Shown here: positions 21,173 through 32,690 of the stretch, piece after piece
Layout of the letters: each line of letters starts with the position of its first letter
Numbering within the stretch: the first letter of the stretch is position 1
DNA from: Cannabis sativa
Lineage: Eukaryota; Streptophyta; Magnoliopsida; Rosales; Cannabaceae
DNA length: 64,000 nucleotides
Direction: 5' to 3'
Assembly (NCBI RefSeq): GCF_029168945.1
Contig: NC_083607.1
Span: forward strand, 35,511,257-35,575,256
Program-made: the position numbers and the translations under genes
The notes under the pieces: model-generated
The model's input: the letters and a program-made list of their open reading frames with translations, nothing else
What the model was told of the DNA's origin: nothing
The model's database searches: none

Positions 21173-23208
21173 ATGGTGGAGACAAGAGCTACACGTCACC
21201 CTCGCCCTCTAGAAGACGCTCAAGATCCCAATGAAGAGGATGTAGCCTCAAGGGCAGCAGAGGAGTCCGAGGAAGAAGTTCCAGATGAAAACCACGAGGA
21301 ACACCTCGACGAATACGCTTACGATGATGGAAGCTACCAAGAGCTGGTGCTCCTCAGACAAAAAGCCATCGATCACGAAGCTGAGATCGAAGCTCAGAAA
21401 GTGCAAAATCAAAAGATGCATGAGGTGATGCTAGCCATGCAAAAAGCCATGGAGGCAGCTGGCATTCACGTGCATCCCAAGGCAATGGCCGCTGGACTCG
21501 ATGGGGAGCCAGCTACGTCTTCGCCCAATTCCCAGCAGCAAAGGCCTAGGGAACCTAGCCCTATAAGGCACCCTGCTGAGGAAAACCAAACAAAAAACCC
21601 TACTTCTGCCCCTGGTCGAAAGAAAAAGGCTCAGGATCCGCGTAAGGTCCGCTCAGATTTCCCTAAAGGGAAAGGTCCGCAGAGGGGCAAGCCCCAAAGA
21701 GGGAGTCTTGGCCCTCAGGATCGAGGGGACCGAAAAAGCGTTTCCGTGCACCAGGAACCGGGGTAGAGGCGAGAGGAGGACGAGAGATGTCCACCCGTCG
21801 ATTTTAGAAATCAAATCAATGGAAATCAAGGTGACCTCCGGATCACCTTGATCAAAAGATACGGACCCGAAGTCTCCTCGGGTACGTAAACGAAGGGATT
21901 ATGGCGAGCTTGCCATCCTTCGAAAAGATATTGCCCGAGTCTCCCGGAGGCGGAAGGGAGATGACTCCGACTCGGATAGTGAGGACCGGAGCCCTGTGCC
22001 AAGCATATCCTGGAGGCGGAGCTCCCTAAAAACTTCAAAATGCCCGAAATGGCGGCATATACTGGGAACTCCGACCCCAGTGATCACCTGTCACGATTCA
22101 ACCGAGTCATGACAGTCATGCGGGTCAGCAATGACGCCAAATGCCTATGCTTCCCCCTCACTTTGAGCGGTTCGGCGGAGGAGTGGTTCAAGAAACTAGA
22201 ACCAGGATCGGTGGGATGTTGGAACAAACTCCAAACCAACTTCCGGAGACAATTTGTCGCCGCCAGGAAGGTCAATTTGGAGGTTAGTGCCTTGACTAAC
22301 ATCAAGCAACTACCCACCGAGACCTTGAAGAATTACATCAAGAGGTTCCGAGAGGAGGCCTCGAAGACCAAGAAGGTTGACGACGGACAACAGCTTGCGC
22401 TTCTCCAAGCGAGAATCCGTCTTGGGACTCCCTTCGGAACGAATTACGGCAAGAAGGCGCCGCTAGCCTTCGGGACTTCCGAGCGAGTCCAAAAATATAT
22501 TAACCTCGAAGAAGCCCAGATCGTGGCTTACGGAGGCTATTATCCCACCGGATAGCGGGGTACATGCCGGAGTATCGCCCTCGGGTGCGTCCCGACCGCG
22601 ACCCCTCCGGTTAGTGGCATACGGTTTTCGCCACTCCCGGGTACAACCAAGGCCAAGCTCGCCCCCGGCATCTTCCCATTACGGCAATCCGTCCGGGTGA
22701 ATGGACGGGCTCCTTCACAGCTGCCCCAACCGCTAGCTTAACAGCCCTACTCAAGGGTCTAGAAGCAAGAGGTCTTCCAAGGGCGGACCCGAACGGGAGA
22801 GAAGCGCCAAAAGAAGGGGTACACACCCCAATACACCCGAGACACGAGCTCACGGACTCTCAGGAACGTGTCTATTTTGCCACAAGGCAGAATACGCATT
22901 ACCGGAGACCCCAGCCATTGTACAGGGACAGCTCCCGGAGAGATCCGAGCAAAAGGTGCGAATATCACAACGACATCGGCCACAGCACCAACGAGTGTAA
23001 AAATCTCAAAGATGAGATTGAGAATCTGATCCGGTTGGGCCACCTCTATGAGTGGATCAAGAATAGGTTACCCCACCTTAACCCGGGGCAGGTGGCCGGG
23101 GGCATGCCTTCGGGAACACCGGGGGTACGGCAGAGTATTGCCTCCACTGCTCCCGCAGTGACACCCAGCATATACCCGGACTACCGCCCCGGCCTAATGG
23201 ACGGGTAG
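21173..23208 (+). pseudogene. gag: Tat element 3 gag (broken into three open parts)
   Basis: Part 1 (21173-21766, MVETRATRHPRPLEDA) is the charged N-terminus with a coiled-coil-like Gln/Glu/Lys stretch. Part 2 (22040-22555) is the retrotransposon gag domain, with SGSAEEWFKKLEPGSVGCW and LPTETLKNYIKRFREE. Part 3 (22918-23208) carries the zinc motif CEYHNDIGHSTNEC (22957-22998) and LKDEIENLIRLGHLYEWI. Compared with element 1, the gaps between the parts contain small indels, for instance GACCGG where element 1 has GACCGGG. Parts 1 and 2 are in the same frame, so the shifts between them cancel. Whether the breaks are real or sequence errors is open. Confidence 0.85.
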
Positions 23209-23290
23209 CCATGATCTCCGAGGTCCCCATATCGGAGGAAACACTCGAAAGGAGCGAAAGAGATATGCCGAGGCCGCAAGGCACAGTGAG

Positions 23291-25312
23291 GTGTGGGAGG
23301 TCACACAACTCCCAGCTCAAAGGCCTCGGCTAATGGACCAACCCATAACGTTCACGGAAGAAGACGCCAAAACGGTGCGTTTTCCTCATCACGACCCGCT
23401 GGTCATAGAGACCCCCATTGCAAATAAAGTGGTGGCCAGGGTCCTGATTGATAATGGAAGTTCCGTGAACTTGCTCTTCAAAGAGGCCTTCACTGCGATA
23501 GGGTTGACCGACCGGGACCTCTCTCCTAGCGGATCGCAGCTCACAGGGTTTAACGGGACAACTCTAATCCCGATGGGAAAAGTCAGGCTCCCAGTTACCC
23601 TGTGCCCGGACACTCCACAGAGCACGTTTAAGTATTGCACCTTCGTGGTGGTAGACTGTCCAACAGCCTACAACGCAATCTTAGGCCGACCGGCCCTCGT
23701 CGACTTTGGTGCAATAACTTCTATCCGACACCTATGCCTAAAATTTCCTACCCAGGAAGCCGGAGTCGGAACGGTGAGGGGAAACCAAGGAGAGGCCAGG
23801 CAATGTTACAACGTTGCCACCCACTTGCCAGTGCTCATGGTCCGGGGGCCCCCTGAAGTAGAGAAGGCTGAAGAAGACGAGTTGGATCCTCGTATAGGAT
23901 CCGAAAGGGTCGTAGAACCAATGGAGGACGTCGAAGAGATACCAGTGTGCGACGACGACTCCACCAAAGTACTTCGGATAGGGAGAGGCCTAGATCCGGA
24001 GGAAAAGGATAAAATAATAAAAACACTGAAGGGCGCCATTGATGTTTTTGCATGGCGCCAAGAGGACATGACCGGCATCAGCCCTCATGTCATCACCCAT
24101 GTCCTCAACGTCAACCCGGACATGCCTCCTATACAGCAAAAGAGACGCCCGCTCGACTCGGCGAAAGCCGAGGCCTTAGAGAAAGAGGTGGATAAACTTT
24201 TGTCCAATAGCATGATCCGCGACGTATACTATCCGGAATGGCTAGCCAATCCGGTCCTGGTGCCCAAGCCAAACGGGACTTGGAGGGTTTGCATAGATTT
24301 CACAGATCTAAACAAAGCCTGCCCAAAGGACTGCTTTCCGCTGCCCAGGATTGACCAGATGGTGGACGCCACCTCCGGATTCAAACTGCTATCTTTCATG
24401 GATGCCTATGCTGGGTACAATCAAATAAAGATGCATACGGCAGACCAGGAGTGCACTAGCTTCAGGACCGATAAGGGGGTATACTGTTACCTAGTCATGC
24501 CTTTCGGACTGAAAAACGCCGGAGCAACCTATCAAAGAATGGTTAACCGAATGTTTAAAAGCCTCCTGGGACGAAACATGGAAGTATATGTAGACGACAT
24601 GCTCGTCAAATCCAAAGCATGCAATAGCCATGCAAACGACTTAGAAGAATGTTTCGAAGTCGTCCGAAGATACGGCATGAAGCTCAATCCGAAGAAGTGT
24701 ACCTTCGGAGTCAAGTCGGGAAAATTCCTGGGCTTCATAGTCAGCCAAAGGGGGATTGAGGCGAACCCGGAGAAAATCCAAGCTCTCTTGGACATGCCGT
24801 CCCCCAAGAAACATAAGGACGTGCAAAGTTTGACCGGAAAGGTGGCCGCGTTGAGCCGTTTTATCTCACGATCCACGGACAAGTGCATACCCTTCTTCAA
24901 CATACTGAAGAAATGCCAAAAGTTCGAATGGACGGACGAATGCGAGGAGGCATTCAAAAGGTTAAAAGACCATATGGCCAAACCTCCTATCCTATCAAAG
25001 CCCGTCCTTGGAGAAGACCTGTTCCTTTACTTGGCGGTCTCCGAACATGCGGTCAGTGCTGCATTGGTCCGGGAGGAAGAAAAGATCCAGCATCCCGTGT
25101 ACTATGTTAGTAAACGCATGATAGGGGCCGAGACAAGGTACCCGGTCATTGAAAAGCTAGTATTCTGCCTCCTGATGGCATCGCGGAAGTTGAGACCATA
25201 CTTCCAAGCCCATCCAATCAGAGTTTTGACCAATCATCCACTCCGCAAGTCCTCCGTAAACACGAAGCCTCCGAAGACTCCTCAAATGGGCAATGGAACT
25301 GAGTCAGTTTGA
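23291..25312 (+). pseudogene. pol: Tat element 3 pol A: protease, reverse transcriptase, first RNase H
   Basis: Counting from 23291 (which is not a true start; the frame enters from gag), the aspartic protease active site is IDNGSSVNLLF (Asp at residue 54). The RT has WRVCIDFTDLNKACPK (~331-346), motif A FMDAYAGYNQ (Asp371) and YVDD at 433-436. The following gypsy-type RNase H reads LFLYLAVSEHAVSAALVREE from ~577: the catalytic T-D-A-S is replaced by A-V-S, a loss typical of Tat elements. The frame is lost near 25255-25285, where comparison with the continuing frame implies two single-base losses (at AAG-TCC and TCCG-AAG). The downstream part continues in another frame. Confidence 0.9.
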
Positions 25313-26900
25313 CTTGCATTACGTGCCCCGGATTTCTGTAAAAGGCCAAGCCTTGGCAGACTTCATCACCGAATGTAATGAAGCCGAGGCAACAGCCAAT
25401 ACTCCGGAGCCACCCATCCCCACTTGGAGAGTATTCGTGGATGGAGCTTCAAACGAAAACGGTTCGGGAGCCGGAGTGGCTATGATATCACCCACTGGGT
25501 TGCGGCTCCAGGCAGCACTCCGATTCAACTTCACAGCTTCGAATAATGAAGCCGAGTATGAGGCCCTGATAGCAGGACTAAAATTGGCTAAAGCTGTAGG
25601 AGCCAAGAGGGTGGAAATCTACAGTGATTCCCAGCTGGTCGTAAACCAAGTATCCGGAGAATACCAAACCCGCGGCGAAAGAATGGCCGCATACGTAACA
25701 ATAGTCCGAGAACTGCTCCACGAGTTCACGGACTATAAAATAGAAAGAATCCCCCGAGAAAAGAACGCTCATGCGGACTGTCTGGCTAAGTTAGCCTCGG
25801 ATAGTGAGATCGAAGAGCTGGGGGTAGTACCCGTGGAACGCTTGGCAGAGCCAAGCATCAAAGTAAAAGAGACCACACAAACGGTTGGGCAAGAACCCAG
25901 CTGGATGGTCCCCATCATAAAATACATAACCACAGGTGAGTTGCCCCAAGAGAGGGCACTGTCTCGAAAGATTCAGTATCAGGCTCATCGTTATGTAATG
26001 ATGGATCAAATTCTCTACCGGAGAGGACTCAGCATGCCTTATTTAAGGTGTGTATCGGACCCTGAAGCTAGACAAATCATGCTGGAGGTCCACGAAGGGT
26101 TCTGTGGAGATCATACGGGAGGACCCAGCCTCTCAAAGAAAATATTGAGGCAGGGATACTTCTGGCCAACAATGAAAAAAGATTGTATAGACTATGTCCA
26201 AAAGTGTGACTCGTGCCAACGGTACGCGAACATACCGAGAGCTCCTCCAAATGAGATCACGGCGATGACAAGCCCCCGGCCCTTCGCGGTCCGGGGCATA
26301 GATCTCATCGGGTATCTACCTACTGGAAAAGGAGGAGTAAAGTATGCAATAGTAGCGATAGACTACTTCACCAAATGGACAGAGGCTGAGCCTATGAAGA
26401 CAATAACCGCTAAGAAGGCGTTGGACTTTGTTGTCAAAAACATAGTGTGTCGATACGGCTTACCTCACAAAATAGTCTCAGACAATGGAAAGCAATTTGA
26501 TTGCGAGGAATTTACTGACTTCTGCAACCGACACGGAGTAGTGAAAAGCTTCTCCGCGGTAGCCCGGCCTCAAACAAACGGCCAGGCGGAGGCAGTCAAT
26601 AAAATCCTAAAGGTCACCTTGAAAAAGAAGCTGCTGGCTTGTAAAAATAACTGGCCTGAAGAATTGCCAAGGGTATTGTGGGCCTACCGGACGACCCCCA
26701 GAACCACAACCGGTCATTCGCCGTTCTCAATGGCATACGGTTGTGAAGCAATGGTCCCGGTGGAAACATTATTCCCATCCCACAGGAGAACGACTTATGA
26801 TCCGCCACCAATCGTGCCCCGCTCCAAGAAGCTGCGGATCAAGTCGAAGAACTCCGGGATGAGTCCCAAATACGGATGGCCGCTTATCAAAAGAAGGTGA
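25293..26900 (+). pseudogene. pol: Tat element 3 pol B: archaeal-type RNase H and integrase core
   Basis: Starting at 25293: QFDLHYVPR linker, then a complete second RNase H with VFVDGASNENG (Asp50), SNNEAEYEAL (Glu88), YSDSQLVV (Asp112) and NAHADCLAKLAS. This captured RNase H is the hallmark of the Tat lineage. The integrase follows: a zinc-binding region ending CDSCQRYA (~residues 265-315) and a core with GIDLIG (Asp337), SDNGKQF (Asp397) and NGQAEAVNK (Glu433), a D-x59-D-x35-E arrangement that is intact. The frame breaks near 26805 (ATCCGCCACC-AATCG), consistent with loss of one base. Confidence 0.92.
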
Positions 26901-27136
26901 CCAAGTATTTTAACTCCAAGGTTAAAAACAGAAAATTCGCTATCGGTGACATGGTCCTAAGAAGGGTCTTCCCAGCCACCCAAGAACCCGGAGTAGGGGT
27001 ACTTGGACCAAATTGGGAAGGACCATATGAAATCGAGGACGAAATCGGCTCTGGCACTTACAAACTGAAAAGAATGGACGGAACTACTGTCCCAAGAGCC
27101 TGGAATGCCGATCACCTCGTAAAATACTACCGGTAA
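26876..27136 (+). pseudogene. pol: Tat element 3 integrase C-terminal domain
   Basis: This continues the integrase after the break near 26805. MAAYQKKVTKYFNSKVKNR, then FAIGDMVLRRVFPA and GPYEIEDEIGSGTYKL, ending HLVKYYR and a stop at 27134-27136. This is the usual SH3-like DNA-binding tail of Tat integrases, and no chromodomain follows. The ATG at 26876 is an internal Met, not a start. Confidence 0.88.
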
Positions 27137-27697
27137 GCGAATTAAACTTAGCTTTTGTTCAAAGGGTTTGTACCGTCCAAATGTATGCCTCCTCTATATT
27201 AAATAAAACTGAGTGCCTTAAAAACAAAGTTTCTATGCCACTCAGGGGGGTACTAGGGTATACCGCACGGACAAACAAAAACAAGCTAAGTAAAATATCC
27301 TGACCCAAAGGGCAGGTCAAGCTAAGTAAAACATCCTGACCCAAAGGGCAGGTTAAGCTAAGTAAAATATCCTGACCCAAAGGGCAGGTCAAAAACATGC
27401 GCAAAAATAAAAGGCGTAAGTATGAAATCCTGAGCCAAAGGACAGGTTGAAATATATAAAGTGTGGAAAAAAGATCGCACATATATATAAATAAAAAAAA
27501 AATAAAATAAAATATCCTAGCCCGAAGGTTAGGTCATACACATATAAATGGCCCGGGGACAGGCCTTAAATTGTCTCCCCTTCAAATAAAAGCTGCCGCC
27601 TGTAAGTAAATTGTTCTAAGGCAGCAGCAAGTATGTACAAAGAAAAAAAAAGAGTTATGAAAAGAACGGGTACAATCTGGGTTAGTAATATGGCAGC
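27137..27697. other. Spacer between pol and antisense gene, with tandem repeats
   Basis: Non-coding, facing the 3' ends of both pol (plus strand) and the antisense gene (minus strand). It contains a 36-bp minisatellite and several further degenerate hairpin units up to about 27565. Convergent transcripts would overlap here or end here. Confidence 0.7.
27283..27390 (+). repeat. 36-bp tandem repeat, three near-identical units
   Basis: Units start at 27283, 27319 and 27355 with AAGCTAAGTAAAA, and each carries CCTGACCCAAAGGGCAGG, which folds into a stem-loop with one bulged A. Degenerate units at ~27428-27447 and ~27516-27533 keep the outer stem. Tandem repeats at this place are known from Tat/Ogre-type elements. 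Confidence 0.95.
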
Positions 27698-30600
27698 TCA
27701 GTCAGCCCGCGGCGGAAGACGAGGTCCGATCCGTGCCTCAAGCTCAGCATCAAGTCTCTTCTTCTTCTCCCGAAATTTGGCAATCATGTCCTCGGGTTTG
27801 GGATAGAAGGAAAGCTTGATACTCTGATCGTTGGTGGCCCAAGCCATGTAGACACCATCATCAAAGCGCTTCGGGCACCGGGCACAGGAGACGGGAGAAA
27901 GGAGCTCGGCCCTCTTGGCCTTCCTGATAGACTGATCTTTGTAGTCCCGAAGCTCCTTCAACTCCGCAGCCAGAGCGGCCTTGGATTCGATATCCGACTG
28001 GTGAGTCTCCTCTAGAGACCTCACCTTGGCGGCCATTTCGTCCAAAGCCTCCCTGGCCTCCCGAAGGTCTCGCCTAGCCTTCTCGGCAGCCTCAGTCTGA
28101 GCCCTTAGCTCCTCCTGATGGTGGGCCTCCATCCTTCCTCTCCGCTGGGCCTCGGCCTGGATCATGTCCTCCGCCTGAGCCTCCCTCCGGATGGCCTCCT
28201 CCTCCCTGGCCTTGGCCCTCTCTTCCTTAGCCTTGGCCGCTGCTTCCTGGCGCTCGGCAGCCTCCTGGTAGATCTGCCTCTCCGTTGTAAGGTCTTGGAG
28301 GACCTTCTTGACGTCGTTCATGTCCCCAAAATCGGACAGAGCGAAGCCATGACTTATGATGTTCTTGGAGAGGCGACCAGCCTCAGCTGCAAGCTGAACC
28401 ATAACGGGATGTAAGGAAAAATTTCTCAAAGGAAGAAAACAAAATACAAACACCAAAAAGGAAACGCAAGAAGTTGCAAAGTACTTACCACTGTGAGGGA
28501 ATGGCTGAGGTCCTGGACTTGGAAGATGGAGTTCAGGGAAGCGCAAGTGGCAAACCGCTTGGGCGCACAGCGTGTAAGCTGAGAAGCGAACTCACCGGTC
28601 ATTTCCGCGGCGAAGGGAGCCAGAGTGGGCCCTAGGAGGGGACGGAACCAGTCTACCAAAGGATCCAGGTTGAGGTTCCACGGATCATGATAGTCCGGAT
28701 GGTTAATACTCGCCTCAACCTCCGCTCGCAAAATCCTCCTAAGGGCCTCCACATCGGCATATCCCCGGGAGTACTCGTCCATAGCGTAGTTGTGTTTGGC
28801 TATGCGAAGCTCCTGCCTTGCCTCATCCCCCAGAATCGGGGTAAGCTCAATGCGAGGAGGAGCAGGATTTTCCTCCATCGGAGAAACCCCGCCGTCTAGG
28901 CCATGAGCGGGAGTGTCGACCCTCCGAGGCCTCTTCGGCTCGTCCTGGGCGATCATCTTGCCCTTACGCTTGCGAATCAGAGCCACTTCAGACTCCTCCT
29001 CGTCCTCCTCTGCTACCACTGGAAGAGCTTGAGGTTCTCCAGCACCCTCGGCGGCTTCCTCCGAGAAGTCCCACCCTTTCCCCTGGCCTTCTCCCGGAAG
29101 CACCTCCTCGTCATCCACCAAGTCGATGGTTTCGGGAGGAACGCCGGAAGAAACCTTCAAGGAAGGGGCCGGGGGAGAGGGGGTGAAAGCCGGAGGAGCC
29201 ACCGGAGTATGGACCCCAGCCAGCTGTTCCAGGATGGCATCCATGGAGGTACCTGTTCCAATAAAACAAGCAAGTGTTAAAAGTCCGTGAGAAACTACTT
29301 ACAAAAAGGTGCAGCAAATAAACTACTCCTACCCGGACTCCCTAGTTCGGCCCTAGCAAAGTCCCGAACTTTAATGCTGGCAGCATCATCTCCAAGATAA
29401 CTGTCCGAGGGCCGAAACCAGCTGGACGCTATGTAAGCCGACGGACCTAAGGGAATAGGTTCCGGAGGGCCGGGGCCCATCCGGGACCGACCTAGGTAAT
29501 CTCCTAAGTTTGTAAAATAAAACTCCTTCAAATGATCCCCCCACCGGGTCGACGGCATCTTAAACCTACGGAGACGCTCGTCGAACCCTATGGGCCTACG
29601 ACTGGTATACTCATCAACGGAAGGGACATATTGAATTATCAAAGGAGACTTACCACCAGCACCAGAAGTGCTAGCACCGGGAGCGCCCGAATTTGGTTCG
29701 GGGACTGAAGGCTGAGGCCGGGAAGCCTGGTTCTCAGAAGAACCTTCAAGACGAAGGGGTCCCCCGGCGGAAGGACCTCCAATCTCTTCTTGAAGTATCT
29801 TGTCAAAAAATTTTGCTTCGGACTTCCCGCCAATGGCTTGGCTCCTCCGCACCACCGGGCTCCCCACGCGAAGCCCTCTCCCGCAGGCACTCGGGCACTG
29901 GAATACGCCTTCTCCTGGGCCTTCCGGTAGAGATAATCTTGGTACTTCTTCTCTGCCGTAGCAATAAGCTCATCCCGGAAGGCCTTCTCCGCGACTGGCG
30001 CCCTCACGTTAGGGCAGATAACCTTGGAAAGGTTGGAGTCATCCACGGATTGGTGAGAAAGGATAAGTTTGGCCTTTCTACAATTCTCCGTGGTGACCAG
30101 GCCCCCGACGTCAAGATCGGCATTGTCGTAGGAGGCGAAGGCTTGGGCCCTTCGAAGGAAAGCCTGAGTGGTAAGCGTCCGCTGGTAAGGTGGGATCCGC
30201 ACCCACTCCGTGAGAAGCTCCGGATGGTCCACGGCCCTAAAACCGGAGGAGAAGAAAAATCGGTGGCGGTACTCCTTAACATGAGTCTGCCTGTTATACG
30301 GAACCTTCCCTTCGTTAGCAGGGTGGATCCGGAACCCATAAAAACCGTCCTTAAATTTGTCCCCTTTCTTGGGGACGGATACAAGTTCGTAAAAATATAA
30401 AATCTCCGCCGGGCTGGGAGACCCCCAGCCGCGTGCGGAGTAAAAAATAAATAAGCCTGAGAGCAGGCGGTATGCTTGAGGAATAAGTTGGTATGGCGCA
30501 AGGCCGACAAATACAAGAAAATTAACAAAATAATCCTGGAGCGGGAGCATTGCACCGGCCATCAGATGGGTCTGACTCCAGGCCCCGAAGCCATCATAGT

Positions 30601-30850
30601 TGAAGTTGGGCGTCTCCGAGTCACGGGGAGCCCGGTGGAAGGTCCCTGAAGTAGAAGGTTTGATTCCAGCTACGTTAGTGATGTTCTCTAGCTGATGAGG
30701 GCAGGTCAGGGTCGATCGAAGCTCGGCCGCCTCCCAGCCAGTGGCGCGGGATTTGTACCCTTCCTGGGCAACAGGTCCCAGAGAAACCTCCTCCAGGGTG
30801 GCAATATTCTTCCCTTTCTTCTTTGAAGACTTCGAGCCAGAAGCGTACAT
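27698..30850 (-). CDS. Tat element 3 antisense gene (spliced, PF04195-like N-terminal domain, coiled-coil C-terminus)
   Basis: On the minus strand, ATG at 30850 (MYASGSKSSKKKGKN). Exon 30856-29333 carries LPLQDYFVNFLVFVGLAPYQ and GFYGFRIH, the pattern of the 'putative gypsy type transposon' family (PF04195, from memory). A GT-AG intron (29332-29253) splits a Gly codon cleanly into exon 29252-28489 (MDAILEQLAG..., an acidic/basic linker with nuclear-signal-like KRPRR). A second intron (28488-28394, phase 0) joins ...HSLTV to LAAEAGRLSKN in exon 28393-27698, a long Glu/Ala/Arg coiled coil. One frame change occurs near 29870 inside the first coding exon. The function is unknown; similar antisense ORFs are known in Tat elements. 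It is not an env-like protein, as no membrane segments were seen. Confidence 0.82.
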
Positions 30851-30856
30851 GTTATG

Positions 30857-31440
30857 CTACGAGAAAAACAAACAGAAAAAACCCAGCAGTTAGGCCCCGT
30901 ATCAAACCCTAAACCAGAAAAAAGGGAGTGGGGGTCCCCTAACCGCTGGAAAGAGGCCCCCTCCGGACACGTGTCACCTGGGAAACTCGAAAGAGAATCC
31001 CTGAACAAGTGTCGGGTGCAGTAAAGTCGCAGTAACAGTGGTTTTGCAAAAAGGAAAAGAAAAGTCTTCCTATGCCCTAAGCAATCGCTAAACGAAGAAT
31101 ACACGACCTTCTTCAAACGAAACTGTACGCCTACAACTAATACAGTAAAACGTAAAAGCAGAACTCAAAGAACTCAAACACTCACACTCCAGAAATCTCT
31201 AAGTACGAACCCAGAAAACAGACAAAATAAATGTAAGCATGTTAGTGTCTAAAGATGCGAAAAACTTACAGTTGATTGTTGAACTGGGGGTACTGGGTAT
31301 GGTTGAGCGAGAGTTAAGAAGCACTGGCGAAATCGAACACTGGAAGATTACAGAGAGTGTTTAAGTGTTAAGACGGTTTGTGCTACTTTGAGGAATTTTT
31401 CTCTCTGAGAAATTCGAGCAAAGATGGTAAGGAATGGAAA
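30857..31440 (-). other. 5'UTR and 5'UTR intron of the element 3 antisense gene
   Basis: Minus strand: the untranslated exon ends at 31270 with CAATCAACT before donor GTAAGT; the acceptor TTTTCTCGTAG lies at about 30857-30867, leaving only CATAAC before the ATG at 30850. The intron (31269-30857, 413 bp) is T-rich on this strand, as plant introns are. Tat element 2 shows the same arrangement. Confidence 0.7.
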
Positions 31441-31467
31441 GTAACCGAAATGAAGGAAAGGTGGTGG

Positions 31468-31475
31468 CTTTTATA
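31468..31475 (-). promoter_or_regulatory. Internal TATA box for the antisense gene of Tat element 3
   Basis: On the minus strand CCTATAAAAGCCACC lies ~200 bp upstream of the 5'UTR intron donor, outside the LTR. Element 2 has CCTATAAATACCAG at the matching place. This argues for a promoter separate from the LTR. Confidence 0.65.
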
Positions 31476-31909
31476 GGCAAAAATGCATGAGGAACAGGCG
31501 TCTTCACCTACCAATCGTACGGTAGGGGAAACGCACGATTCGAATTCCCAACAGATCAACGGGCCAGATCAATCCGCCATTAAGGCGGTGCAAACGTTTG
31601 AGTATCCGCCTGACACCATCAATGCGCCGCATCAATCATGGGGCGTGAAACGAATCGACCTCTACAAAAGTGAATCACTGCATTTAATGCCATTATTAGA
31701 CACATCTTCACGCGCCCCCAAGTCGTATCATAAGACCGAGGAGGCGGCTGGAAACATTCCTGCGAACAAGCATATTGTCGCATTAAATAACATCATTTAA
31801 TGTGCCCCCACGCGCTCAAGACTCGAGCTGGGGAAACGAGGAGTCAACTGGAGACACTTGAACAAGCCTTGGTTTATTTTTACTAAGTAAACAAGGCTTG
31901 GGGGGTAAA
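31476..31909. other. Upstream region of antisense gene and polypurine tract
   Basis: Presumed promoter DNA for the antisense gene. An open stretch on the plus strand (31483-31800) lacks any recognisable motif and is not called. The polypurine tract GGCTTGGGGGGTAAA (31895-31909) ends directly at the 3' LTR. Confidence 0.6.
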
Positions 31910-32690
31910 TGTTGCTCCTAAAATCGCCCAATGTACGTGGACCAATCAGGAAGGGACACGTGGATCAAATTACTTGGGAAGAACTGCTAAGTCTTTGTAT
32001 GACACCAGGAAGCATTATTCGCATGGGTCCCGGATGATGCACCCGGAGTACAAGGTACTCCCGGAAGAGAGCATAGCTTAAAGGCACTCCGGGATGCGTC
32101 AGGTCTCTCCCGAGACATCAAGTCGCATTTAATGCTGCATGGGAGGAAGCGTGTTGGGACTGTAACACGCAATAAAGTCTGACGGCACATCCCCCAAACA
32201 GCAGCGCTACAGTAATGATCATTTAAGTCTAGCGACGGCTACTCTGCGAAGAGTCACGTCAATCATAAGACAAAAAGGACATTCTCCATAAAAACCCTGC
32301 AGCACCTAGGGATTTGACCATGCATCACCCATGGTATATTCATCGGAAATGCCCAACTTTATGGATACTTACAGACACATGTGTAAGTAAAATTCTAGGG
32401 ATTACCCCACCAAAACACTATAAATACCCCCTCAAAGCTCATTTAATGGGGTCGGAGAATCTTGGCTGCTTAAGAGCAAACAGAGAAAAAACTCACCAAG
32501 AACATTCTTTGTATTAAAGAGAGAAACATTCTCCCAAGTGTAGAATCTGTATTAAAGACATCCATAAATATTAGTGGCTCGTGGACTAAGGCTCATTAAC
32601 GCCCCAACCACGTAAAAAGTCTTCATCTCGCTTTCTTACAGCTCATTATTATATTCATACTTTATTAGTTGCCGAAAACCTCGGTCAACA
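31910..32690 (+). repeat. 3' LTR of Tat element 3 (781 bp)
   Basis: Starts TGTTGCTCC after the polypurine tract and ends GGTCAACA. Same length as the 5' LTR, with two differences. TATA box at 32419-32426. Confidence 0.95.

Larger units (their letters stand above)
20329..32690 (+). mobile_element. Tat-type Ty3/gypsy element 3, structurally complete (12.36 kb)
   Basis: 5' LTR 20329-21109, primer-binding region, gag (21173-23208), protease-RT-RNase H (23291-25312), second RNase H-integrase (25293-27136), tandem-repeat spacer, antisense multi-exon gene (27698-31440, minus), polypurine tract GGCTTGGGGGGTAAA, 3' LTR 31910-32690. Flanks ATATA (20324-20328) and ATATG (32691-32695) fit a 5-bp target duplication with one mismatch. 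The LTRs differ at two positions out of 781, so the insertion is recent. The second (archaeal-type) RNase H and the antisense gene place it in the Tat lineage. The coding frames nevertheless contain several small breaks. Confidence 0.93.

Noticed and set aside
23291..27136. Endogenous pararetrovirus (caulimovirid) pol
   Set aside because: There is an integrase core with D-D-E, LTRs with a target duplication, and a dual RNase H, all of Ty3/gypsy-Tat; no movement protein was found.
27283..27390. CRISPR-like regular repeat
   Set aside because: The units are directly tandem with no unique spacers, and this is a plant retrotransposon spacer.
29693..30400. 235-codon plus-strand open frame
   Set aside because: Mirror of the well-supported minus-strand antisense gene; Lys/Arg/Gly-rich shadow composition without motifs.
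27698..30850. Envelope-like third ORF of a retrovirus-type element
   Set aside because: It is antisense to pol, spliced, and has no signal peptide, membrane segments or glycoprotein features; it matches the Tat antisense family instead.
31483..31800. 105-codon open frame on the plus strand in the promoter region of the antisense gene
   Set aside because: No domain, no counterpart in Tat element 2, and it lies in presumed promoter DNA of the opposite strand.
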